Source: Miscanthus floridulus (taxonomy: Eukaryota > Streptophyta > Magnoliopsida > Poales > Poaceae). From it: 64,000 bases of DNA. The translations under genes and the position numbers were made by a program. Where the stretch lies: NCBI RefSeq assembly GCF_019320115.1, contig NC_089591.1, forward strand, positions 21,988,502 to 22,052,501, in the 5' to 3' direction. This document shows positions 55,401-64,000 of this stretch, piece by piece (positions within the stretch are counted from its first letter, which is position 1; every line of letters starts with the position of its first letter). Below the pieces are notes generated by a model. It was not told where the DNA came from and did not search any database. It worked only from the letters and a program-made list of their open reading frames with translations.

Positions 55401-56030
55401 TAGAGGTATTAAATCTCCAAGTTATGTTACTTAAGCTTTTATGCAAAATGTTGTCAAGCTAACTCCACCTTTAAAGCCTTGCATACTCCTTGGTGTCTTA
55501 TTATTTTGGTTTATGATGTGTAAGTCTAGCTGAGTACATTCTCATACTCAGGGTTTATTCCCATTTGTTGTAGATGATGTGATGTACCATGGTTACTGTA
55601 AGCATTGCATAACTCCTACAGTTGATGGAGAGTAAGACCACGGGCATGGTCATTCTATATCATGTCATCTATGTGCTTTTGTTGGAGATGATTTTAGACT
55701 GTCTATGTATTTGAACTATCTTGTTATTGTTTCAAAACTATGTTGCTTCCGCTACATCTAAATTTAGGTTGTAATAACTTTATTGAAACTCCAATGTGTG
55801 AGAACTATTTGTGAACCTGTTGTAATATGTGACTGGTTGTGTTGAATCATGTATGATCTTGGTTTGTACGTTGGTTTGTTTGAGATCCTTCATGATTTCA
55901 TCCGACTACCGGGTTTATATGGGCTCAAGTATGACGGATTGATTGCTTCGGTGATTGCTATTGTACTTGTGCTCTTATAAATTGGATGGTTCTAATACAT
56001 TTCCCTTCGAGGAAATTGTGGATCGTTTTA
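46500..56030 (+). repeat. LTR 3 of array D, split by a nested solo LTR
   Basis: It starts TGACACCCTAG after the polypurine tract. It is interrupted at 47277, resumes at about 52090, and ends GATCGTTTTA at 56030. Without the insert it is about 4.7 kb. Its last 40 bases (TTTCCCTTCGAGGAAATTG and onward) resemble the end of the LTR of element A, supporting relatedness. The bases after it (GATTG) continue an Athila gag on the minus strand. Confidence 0.85.
47278..52089 (+). repeat. Nested solo LTR, about 4.8 kb
   Basis: TGACACCCTAGGTGTTAGGC at 47278 is a second LTR start of the same family, followed by a full-length LTR body (GC-rich part near 48070-49000, stem-loop at 51610-51631) and an end near GATAGC at 52089. 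Flanking five bases are GCGTG on the left and ACGTG on the right, a target duplication with one transition. No internal region is present, so it is a solo LTR formed by LTR-LTR recombination. Its end lacks the same 37 bases as LTR 2. Confidence 0.82.
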
Positions 56031-56720
56031 GATTGTGAGTGATAAGAAAGCACCTCTAGCAGCAGCATCCATATTCACACGGGTACTATTGGTTAACCCG
56101 TGGTAGAAAGTCTGCATGTGTAGCCAATTCTCCATCCCATGATGAGGACCTTTTGATATGTAATCTTGGAAGCGTTTCCATGCCTTAGGGATAGATTCAT
56201 CATGTTGCTGTTGGAAGCTTGAAATTCTCCCATGTAGAGCATTAGTCTTGCCTATGGGAAAGAACTTTGCTAGAAAGGCAGTGGAGCAGTTATCCCATGT
56301 AGTGTTTCTATCTTTGTTGGCATAGAACCATTGCTTTGCCTTCCCCAAAAGTGAGAATGGGAAGAGGTGAAGTAATATGGTGTCTCTAGATACTCCTTTG
56401 ATGGTGAAAGTGTTGTAGATCTCTAGGAAATGTTAGAGATGAGCACTTGCATCTTCATGTGCCTTTCCACAAAACTATCTGGCTTGCACCATATTGATAA
56501 GAGCTGGCTTGAGCTCAAATCCATTGTCTCCGACATTGATCGGTGGTCCAGTATGGATGTTGACCATAGTTGGAGCAGAGAACTCATGGAGAGTCTTGTC
56601 AACCATGGCTTCAAAAACTAGTGTTAAGCTTTGCCTTGTCTGGTTGTCTTCTGATTCTAAAGCTGGAACTTTCTTGAGTTTAGCTCTAGTCCTACTGATT
56701 AATACTTCTAGATCTTCAAC
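56031..56720 (-). pseudogene. Gag of Athila-type element E, truncated and broken
   Basis: The best part (56348 down to 56031) reads GKAKQWFYANKDRNTTWDNC, STAFLAKFFPIGKTNALHGR, ISSFQQQHDESIPKAWKRFQ and MENWLHMQTFYHGL, classic Athila-type gag core. Upstream in other frames come HTGPPINVGDNGFELKPALI (about 56540), FCGKAHEDASAHL and FLEIYNTFTIKGVS, then LFPFSLL just before the core. At least one stop and one frameshift separate the pieces. After GAFLSLTI the frame runs into a stop made by the end of array D's LTR, so the C-terminal gag and pol are cut off by that insertion. The particle-forming role is inferred from the family. Confidence 0.85.
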
Positions 56721-56875
56721 GTAGTTTGTCGAAGGTCAAAACCGATCATACATTACCCGACATAAGATACAAAGGTAGATAGAACAAGGATAAGCCTGTT
56801 TAAGTAGAGGTCAATGGTTTTCCTCGATCACATCAATAAGTACAAGTTTATTAATATTCCATGATTGCCTAGCTA

Positions 56876-56897
56876 CCTTTCCCAGCAACGGCAGCTA
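56876..56897 (-). other. Degenerate tRNA-Asp-type primer binding site of element E
   Basis: The minus strand reads TAGCTGCCGTTGCTGGGAAA. It is close to the site complementary to tRNA-Asp used by Athila elements, with several substitutions. It lies four bases from the LTR end and about 160 bases upstream of gag. Confidence 0.6.
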
Positions 56898-56901
56898 GAA
56901 A

Positions 56902-59900
56902 TGTTTGTTGGTATTTATTAACATGCCACTTGTTTACATAGCTACCTAATGTTTGTTGACATTTCTTAACATCATTTTTGCTAGGTTGTCATCCCTAACT
57001 ATGATGCTAGAAAGCTTGTTGGCATTTCTTAGCATCACTTCTAGAATGACACTAAGAAGTACTTAAGTATTTTATTAGTGACTAGAAAGAATATGTAAAT
57101 GAAAGGGATTTGCAAGCGCACAAATAATTTTACCATTGTAGCATTTCACCCAGTAGTATTCTAGGTATCATTATTTATATTATTACCATAGGGAAGGATG
57201 GGCAGTTGGAATATATTGATAACTTGTACATATGATGGAGAAATAAACCATAACCAAACTTCTACTCATAACAGGGGTAAGTCAAGAGATAAATGTATAT
57301 GAATAGAAAGTAATAACTAATCATTGATCACTCATAGTACTCCTTTCTATGGCATTAGCATGGCTAAGTAGAATATTAGAGGAATAATTCCTAAGGCATT
57401 CTTAATTACAAGTCAAAGCATACGTTGATTAGTGAAATTACACTTAGTAGTCATGGCTATGATCAACTTTATATCTACACATAAGGGATATTACTAAGGA
57501 AGATAAAGAACACAGCTTGTCTTCCTTCATAACTAGATCCCACTTGTCCTATATTCGGGGAGTGGACTACAAAGGACTCAATGGGAGTGTCACATCCGTG
57601 ATCTACCACATGGCCCTAGAATATAGGGTGCATCCACAGGTAAACAACATATAAGCACCACGCTTACACAATGTCGACCACTCACCCCTTGTACTTTGGA
57701 GCGAGCGTTATATGAACTTATGCTTGAACATGATGATAATCTAACTATATTAAGCATATAATCAATGTAGACAATTGTTAGCACAAAAATGTGTCAATCG
57801 TGCTGAGGCACACGAGCAAGCCAGAACGGTCCACTCGATGGAGCTGAAGATCTGCCTAGCTTCAACGCAGGGATGATTGATCCTGTGCACTCCTCCCGAG
57901 ATGTGCCAGTCAATTTAACCCTGCAATTGACAAGGAGAGAAAGCTAATCAGTAACTTATAGCGGAACATGTCGGTGTTGCCAGATAGTTCTGAATATGTG
58001 GTCCTGAGAGCTGATGTGGAAGGAGATCAACTAAATAGCTGATTCCAGCATACTCATAAGAATAAATCATTTAAAGCTCATGGAATTATGGAAGAAAAAA
58101 TTGGTTATCATTCCGGATGAATATTGTTATTTAGGCAAATATTAGTCAATGGCAATAGGATGTCAACACTAATCGGTTTATGCTAAGCCAATGACTGTAG
58201 GTAACCGAATCCCCATTATATAAAAGACACAGAAATAGCTCATCATCATTTAACCATTTAATAGAGATAAATATAATGAACATATTAGATCTCATCTATC
58301 GCTATGACCTAGGGGGGCATGAGGCAGAATCATGCAGGCCATAGAAACAATAATAGATTTGATGACCCTAACTTATTACTAATACCAGCGGGGCATGAGG
58401 CAGAATCATGCAGACCCTAATACAATAATAAGATCATGGGGCTAACATATCTTTCAACCTACCCTTACTTCAATGGTCTCATGGCGTGAACTGTATATGT
58501 GAAAGCACTCGATATCGGCTAAAATAGTCGATTCAGGCATAGCGCACAATTAAGATCATGCCCTATTAGGAATAGATCTACCAAATACTGGTCCTCGCTC
58601 CATGATGCTAACAGTGGGGTGTGAGGCAGAATCACACAGGCCATGATAATGGGCCATGCAACGGATTTTGTTAGCTGATAGATCTATTCAAGACCCGACA
58701 TGCCTTAACCGCACACTACGCACGATCAAGATTGACATAAAACAGCCGATAAAACATAACTCATCGTTTAAGATGCAGATTAGATCAATTCAGATTAATA
58801 AACGATGGGTTAAACAAGATATAAAGCCGATCTAGATCAATCCTAGTTAGGGCGAAGTGATATTGTTGTAATTATATAAATAATGAAAGCAATAAGCAAT
58901 ATTGGTAACTTAATGAATCTACCAAAAGGACGCCACCCTTGGGTAGAGCCGATTACTTGACCTTAATCTAGTTCAAGCAGTGGAGGTCGACTGGATTGAT
59001 GCAGCCAGTACTTGAACTAGACAAGAGTCGATAACAAGCTTATACCAGAGTCACAGTGGAGGTCAACCTAGATCTATGCAGCCATATGAATAGAAGTATA
59101 TGCCATGATGGTACTTATAGAAAATTTGGAGGTCGGCTAGATCGATGCAGCCCTGCTCACTAAAGAACTCACTGAGATCTACTCTACTCCTACACCTAAG
59201 GGGTGGCCAGGAGCTGAAAAAGTAAGTAACTTGTATTTGATTGATTGTTATCTCTTATAATAGCCTGGGGTCCAATATTTATACCTAGAGCCTAAACATG
59301 AATCCTACTTGAGTACGACTCATTACATTCTTCGGTATAGAAGAAAACATTTCTATCTTAAGATAACTTGGACCCTAATCTTTCTCTTTTTGTAGAGTCT
59401 GATATGTAGTTTCCTAGCGCACCAACCATAGCTCATCATCGTTATCTGCTGACATCATTCAAAGAGAGCCAATTCCAGAGTCGTATATGAATCAGCTGAT
59501 ATCAATCCTTATGCAATCGATTCCTTGATTGGCACGATCTTGGAAGCCTTTGAATTCCCATGTTCTTCTCCCAAATTTTGGTGTAAACAACAATGAATAT
59601 GATAACTAGAAACATGAATAATATTAAGAATAATGTCAAATCAATTGTAGCAAACATATGAGTAATGAAGGATACAAGGAGCCATACCAAGCCATGCTTC
59701 TTGACAAGATTAGGAATCCAAGTGAAGCTTGCCTCCCTCTAGATCTAGCCTAGCTAGCTATGCCCTAGAATATGGTGGAGCTCTGAGGATGATTAGGGTT
59801 TGTCTTCTTGACTGAATGACTTGAATGCCTGAGGGAGGGGGTAGGGGTTGGTATATATAGGCCTGAAGCATCAATTCTAAGCCCTTGGATCAAACTGACT

Positions 59901-60330
59901 TGAAAGGATGGTGTAGATGCAAACCCTAAGGTGGTGGAGAACTGACATTTGAAGGAGTGGCTGAGAGGTGGACCCAAGGGGCCGTCCGACCTACAAGTCT
60001 TGCCGGCCAGCCTACAGGTGGGGCCGACCAGCCCCACATAGCAGCCTCCTCCTCTCTGCCTCAGCATGGTGTCCTCTAGTGTCTTCTAGATCCTTCTAGT
60101 GTCCGTCTCATTATGGATAAGCACGATTACTTCTGACATATAGGTCCACCTTGATGGTTTTTTGAATAAACCCTGCCAAAAACACAGATTCACCAAAACT
60201 CATGGAATTTGTTAGTTTAAACCTCTAAACCTATGTTGGTGATTAGTTGCATGCCCTTATAAAAGTTATATTGATGGTTCATAATATTTGTTAACTACCA
60301 TGAAAACACATGGCCTCCTATTCTTCTATG
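56902..60330 (-). repeat. LTR of element E (outer boundary approximate)
   Basis: On the minus strand it ends CAACAAACA next to the primer site. A TATA box lies at 59852-59859. Internal repeats: GGGGCATGAGGCAGAATCATG near 58313 and 58388 and a variant near 58615; GGAGGTCGGCTAGATCGATGC-type units near 58983, 59057 and 59129. The 3.4-kb length assumes one LTR to about 60330; an alternative start TGTTTACACC at 59589 would make it 2.7 kb and leave 59590-60330 to another element. Short ORFs on either strand are not convincing genes. Confidence 0.5.
59852..59859 (-). promoter_or_regulatory. Likely TATA box of element E LTR
   Basis: TATATATA is read on the minus strand within CTATATATACCAACC. GC-rich U3-like DNA lies upstream on that strand and a leader with AAACCCTAATCATCC downstream. 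Confidence 0.55.
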
Positions 60331-60365
60331 GCCTTTGCCTACACGACCTAATGCCGAAGGGGGTC

Positions 60366-60770
60366 CTTCACATTGCAACCTTCATTATGTAGTGCGACGC
60401 CTTCCTAGGGATTGAGCCTCACTTTGTGTTGTGGAGGTGGGTGTTCCAGGTGGTGCCGTTGTTCCCTGGCAGGGCCTTCCCGGTGCTGGGGGTTCCCAGA
60501 TCCAAGTGTGGCCGCATGCTGCTAGTCAGGTATCTTGCCCTCTGTGTCCATCTAACTTCAATAACAAAATGCGATGGTGGAGGAATAAGTTCTACCTCCC
60601 CAACATGGTCCTAGTGCTCCCTTCCTTGTCGAATGAGAGACCGGGTGGTGTTGTTTTGGATGCATGGTGGCTGTTCCCCTTGTAGGTGGAAGCCATAGAG
60701 GTACTTGCTCTCATGGAGGTCATTGAGACCCTGAAGGCTTAAGGGCTAACCTAGGGCGGTGGTGGTGCAC
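60366..60770 (+). pseudogene. Decayed plant transposon protein (PF04195-like), frameshifted
   Basis: CDAFLGIEPHFVLWRWVFQV near 60393 is followed, in another frame, by GGSQIQVWPHAA near 60489 and NNKMRWWRNKFYLPN near 60558. This order (AFLGIxPHxxLW, then WxxKWFYLxN) is the signature I associate with the 'putative gypsy-type transposon' family, seen near gag in grass elements. A frameshift near 60450 and stops break it; nothing upstream or downstream extends it. The biochemical role of the family is unknown. It is a remnant squeezed between the LTR of element E and element F. Confidence 0.55.
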
Positions 60771-60831
60771 ACCTTTGTCCATCATCGGATTGTCCCGCTG
60801 AGGGAGAGGGTGCACCCACTATGGTAGTGTT

Positions 60832-61990
60832 GGGTACCTTAGAACGGGGTACCCTAAGCGAACATCAAAGGGGTCACTAAAGTCCCATAAAAAAATAAAG
60901 CTAGAAGGTAAGCCGTGGGCCCCTCACCCGCCACGTCCAAGCCCACTAGGCCCTCCGCCTCGCCTCGAGCCTCACGCAGGAGGTCTCGACGTCCTGACGC
61001 AATCTCTGCCTCACGCGAGGCTCTCCACAGGAGGCCTCGGCAGGGAACACGATCTCCGCCTCACGTGAGGCTCTCCTCGGAAGGCCTCGGCAGGGGGTGC
61101 ATTCTCTGTATCATGCGAGGCCTCTCACGGAAGGCCTCGACAAGGAGTCTGATCTCTGTCTCGCGCGAGGCCTCATTCTCCGTGTCGTTCGAGGCCAGTT
61201 CGTCCGTAGCCCGTCGCCCCCCTACCTCGACCGACCCTCCCGACAGCACGTCATGTCTCATTAATACTTCAACCACTCCCGCAATCTCAGCCGAACGATG
61301 GCTCGATGCCACAGGATGGCCGACGGGACCCGAGGTCGCATCAGCGCCATACCGGCTAGGACAGGGCACAGCGGGGATTACTGGCCACTATGTTCTGATG
61401 CTGTGCCCACGATCAGCGCCCACACTACACTGTGTCCCACGATCCCTGCCTCGAAAACAACATCGCATGGACAACTTGGCCCGAGACATCACCGCCTCCA
61501 AGCCGGCGCATCAGATCAGCCGCCCACTCGGTGCCTTGGCACTGTGCACCAAGGTCTTGGCTATCTCGGGGTTTGTGCCCGCCGAGACCCCCCACTGTGG
61601 TGTAGCCTCGGCACCGACCAAGCCTCGGCACTATGCACAGTCCGTCCATAGTGGCTTGCACGTTCACCGCCGCACCCACTCTGAGGCAGCCCAGGGGCTC
61701 CCATGACGCACAGGGTCGGACGTGACCAGCACGTCGCCCCAATGCTCCAAGGATAGACCACTCTGACGACCACACCACCATAGGAACAGGCCACAGGGCT
61801 TGGACACACTGCCCCTATTGGCACGACGCCGTATAGTCAACACATGTACTATCCTTGTCCTCCCTTCAACTATAAAAGGAGAGGACTTGGGCCACTTAGA
61901 GGGGGGAGGAAGAGGAGAACACCTTGTAACACACACACGCGCACATCCCAGCCGCCTGAGAGCAATGTCTCTAGGGCATGAGTACGACAT
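60832..61990 (+). repeat. 5' LTR of element F, 3' boundary uncertain
   Basis: It starts TGTTGGGTACC and includes GC-rich repeats of CTCACGCGAGGC and GGAGGCCTCGGCAGGG (about 60970-61200). No clear ...CA end or primer site is found before gag, suggesting a deletion at the LTR/gag junction. A 263-codon open frame at 60915-61706 lies wholly in this LTR and is not a gene. Confidence 0.65.
61871..61878 (+). promoter_or_regulatory. TATA box of element F LTR
   Basis: TATAAAAG lies in CAACTATAAAAGGAGAGGAC, about 1.04 kb into the LTR, followed by a purine-rich leader. Confidence 0.7.
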
Positions 61991-61992
61991 GG

Positions 61993-64000
61993 TACTCCTC
62001 ACTCCTCAAGCCCCACCAATCGATGATGAAGTCATGCACCGGCAGCTCAGGCATAGGCGGCGCTCAGGCGGCCGCTCTCGCCATGCTCGCCAGGCATGAC
62101 ACGAGCAAGACCACCTCGACGCTACGCGAATCTAGGGCGGCACGCCGCTCTCCGCCGATATCCTACGACCAGCTGTTGGCACAGGGTCCCTGGCTGTGGA
62201 CCTGTCTAGCCTGAGCTTGGACAAAGGAAAATCACCGGTGACACGCGGCGACACCCAGTCGTTAAGCTCCACTCCACCACTCCCTGAGGAGCTGATCCCG
62301 GTGGAGCAGAATCTGGTGATGGCACCATCACCATACCCCTTTGGGTTGAGAAATGCCGCCACCTCTTATGCCTATGCTTACGCTACCGCTCACAAGGATC
62401 CCTCAGAACGCCGCCAACACTTCATTCTTGACCTAAGCACCCATGCCGACTCCTTAGAGGAGGATGAGGCATGGCCCGGAGTGGATTTCTCTGGACTCCA
62501 CAACCCTAGGGCTATGCGCCAGTTCTTGGCCGCAAGCGACTACTGCTTAGGCTACTCTGACTTTGATGATGAAGGCACCTATGACCCCACTCGCGAGTGT
62601 TTTCACGTCGGGCTCAGGGATGCCGAGAGCGGGCGAGGAGGACGAGGGGGCAGGTAGCCATTCCCCGCTTCGCCCAGGTATAGGCGCCGCCACACCTCCA
62701 CGCATCATCCTACCGGCCGCACGAAATGAGATCCCCACCCTTGTGCGACCTCAACGCCTAGACCTAGAACAACTCCGTGAGCTCCAGGCCAAGGTCAAAC
62801 AAGATCAACTTCTTCTGCAGCAGCTTCGAGACTCTCTCGAATAGGAACTAGCGAGGTCACAGTGAAGGCGGAGGAGCCCGACGGAGGGCCCGCGATGTGC
62901 ATCACCGCATCCATGACGATGAAGGGAGTGAGCAACCCCTAGTCTTCAATCGCGCTATCCAGAACGTCGTGGTTGCGGCAATGCTGGTCCACGCAATGCT
63001 CAAGCCTTCTACCATGGAGGGGCGGTGGGTCTGTGGTGAGCTCCGGGATCTCCTAGAGACCGCTGCAGTTCAGTAGGCCGAGAGTTCCACCTCCCGACTG
63101 GCGCAGGGGCGTCTCAAACCTGCCCACGGCACCGCCTTGGCAGGACAGGGAAGCCTCAGCTCGTCCTGAGCCCGCTCGAGCACCAATAGCCCACAGGGTC
63201 CCCGTGCTTCTGGACCGTCTTGGCAATCGACGCGAGCTGCAGGGAGACCATGAGGTGGTCAGTAGGTGACAACGCCATGACAATGAGGGGCCCACTCAGG
63301 GCTACCACCCACACTGAGGCAGGTTGCTATGATAGCTGAGGAGGACCGTAGTCCTTCTCCTGAACCACTAGGCCCTCGGGTCTTTAGTAGGGCCATCCGT
63401 GCTGCCCTTTTCCCGGCCCGGTTTCGGCAACCAGCCAATCTCGCGAAATATAGCGGCGAGACCAACCTCGAACTCTGTCTTGCCGATTACCGCCTGGCCT
63501 ACCAGCTAGGTGGCACAGACGATGACCTGCTCATCATCCGCAACCTCCCCTTGCTCTTGTCAGACTCAGCGCGAGCCTGGCTCGAGCACCTTCCTCCCTC
63601 ACAAATCCACGACTGGCGTGACTTGGTTAGGATCTTCGTCGGGAACTTCCAAGGCATGTACGTGTGCCCTAGGGAACTCCTTGGACCTTAAAATCTATCG
63701 CCAAAAGCCGGAGGAGTCTCTTCGAGACTTCATCTAGAGCTTCTCCAAACAGTGCACCGAGTTGCCCAGCGTCGGCGACTCGGAGATCGTCCAGGCTTTC
63801 CTCTCTGGCACCACCTGCCTGAGACCTGGTTCGAGAGTTAGGTCAGAACATACCACGCTCTACTGCTACGCTCCTCGACATTGCCACCAACTTTGCCTCA
63901 GGCGAGGAGGTTGTCGAAGCCATCTTCCCCGACAACAACACCAAGGGAAAGCGGAGGGACGAGGCCCCCAAGGCCTTGGCCTCCCACCTCCCCAAGAGAA
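61993..64000 (+). pseudogene. Gag of Tat-type element F, broken, C-terminus outside window
   Basis: The N-terminal part reads LTPQAPPIDDEVMHRQL near 61998, then after a frameshift AAALAMLARHDTSKTTSTLR and ISYDQLLAQGP, then DLSSLSLDKGKSPVTRGDTQ from 62199, GVDFSGLHNPRAMRQFLAAS near 62480 and EGTYDPTRECFHVGL near 62572. Another shift leads to a coiled-coil segment LEQLRELQAKVKQDQLLLQQ near 62766. The conserved gag core follows: FRQPANLAKYSGETNLELCL near 63423, ARAWLEHLPPSQIHDW near 63570, LVRIFVGNFQG near 63624. After one more shift come LKIYRQKPEESLRDFI, FSKQCTELPSVGDSEIVQAF and ATNFASGEEVVEAIFPDNN near 63888. At least four frameshifts and several stops show it is inactive. Confidence 0.88.

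Larger units (their letters stand above)
33035..56030 (+). mobile_element. Chromovirus array D: LTR - internal - LTR - internal - LTR
   Basis: There are three LTR blocks of one family and two internal blocks, all on +: LTR (33035-35848), eroded internal (35849-37942), LTR (37943-40103), internal (40104-46499), LTR (46500-56030, holding a nested solo LTR at 47278-52089). Internal block 2 has PBS, pre-gag ORF, gag, protease, RT, RNase H, integrase and a chromodomain-like end, so it is a Tekay/Del-like chromovirus related to A. Its right end lies inside an Athila gag at 56031. All genes are dead. Confidence 0.82.
56031..60330 (-). mobile_element. Athila-type gypsy element E, 5' part, minus strand
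   Basis: On the minus strand, from high to low: long LTR (about 60330 to 56902), tRNA-Asp-like primer site (56897 to 56876), short leader, gag (about 56720 to 56031), then cut by array D. The gag motif set and Asp primer suggest the Athila clade. The outer LTR boundary is uncertain. Confidence 0.65.
60832..64000 (+). mobile_element. Tat-type gypsy element F, 5' part, cut by window end
   Basis: TGTTGGGTACC at 60832 starts an LTR with a TATA box at 61871. Gag begins near 61990 and runs to the window end. The gag core (WRDLVRIFVGNFQG, EVVEAIFPDNN) matches Tat/Retand/RIRE2-like elements. Pol would lie beyond the window. The GC-rich, CpG-containing composition differs from its neighbours. Confidence 0.85.

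Noticed and set aside
60915..61706. 263-codon plus-strand ORF
   Set aside because: It lies wholly within the GC-rich LTR of element F, between LTR start and TATA box, and shows no domain.

Overview
This 64-kb window looks like an intergenic block of a large, repeat-rich grass genome. Poaceae is a safe inference; a panicoid such as sugarcane, Miscanthus, sorghum or maize is likely. The grounds are a SIRE/Maximus-type Copia element with CCGGACGCTG-rich LTRs, Tekay/Del-type chromoviruses with LTRs of 4.5-4.8 kb, CACTA elements with TTTGCCGAGTGC subterminal repeats, and Athila- and Tat-type gypsy gags. I found no intact host gene, no RNA gene and no CRISPR array. Every recognisable coding stretch belongs to a transposable element or to a captured or decayed gene fragment.

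Layout. (1) 1-11580: Ty3/gypsy chromovirus 'A' on +, with its 5' LTR cut by the window edge. It has a primer site, a pre-gag ORF, gag, protease, RT, RNase H, integrase and chromodomain, and a complete 4523-bp 3' LTR. It sits inside CACTA element 1, whose 3' end runs from 11581 to 12915. (2) 12916-16400: AT-rich DNA, an 816-bp TIR element, a GC-rich island with a minisatellite, and a broken LRR receptor-kinase fragment. (3) 16400-21591: mostly unidentified DNA ending in the 3' subterminal repeats and terminus of CACTA element 2, with one small MITE. (4) 21592-23912: a minus-strand gypsy fragment 'B' (gag, leader, primer site, LTR). (5) 23913-24575: the start of another LTR. (6) 24576-33034: Copia SIRE/Maximus element 'C', nearly complete, with its 3' LTR truncated to 108 bp. 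(7) 33035-56030: a chromovirus array 'D' with order LTR - eroded internal - LTR - internal - LTR. A 4.8-kb solo LTR of the same family is nested in the last LTR. (8) 56031 to about 60330: minus-strand Athila-type element 'E' (gag, tRNA-Asp-like primer site, long LTR), into whose gag array D inserted. (9) About 60366-60770: a decayed plant transposon protein (PF04195-like). (10) 60832-64000: plus-strand Tat-type element 'F', LTR and gag, cut by the window end.

The elements do not form a host pathway. Each gag-pol set would make a particle, copy its RNA through the primer site and polypurine tract, and integrate the cDNA. All copies here are broken by stops and frameshifts. In chromovirus A most stops are TAG in place of Gln or Trp codons, as expected from deamination of methylated CHG sites. 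The most interesting structures are the pre-gag ORF shared by both chromoviruses, the tandem three-LTR array, the long LTRs with a conserved stem-loop and bZIP-type sites, and matching stop codons in two separate integrase genes.

All calls come from reading the sequence without database searches. Lineage names rest on remembered family motifs, and boundaries are exact only where both termini could be compared.
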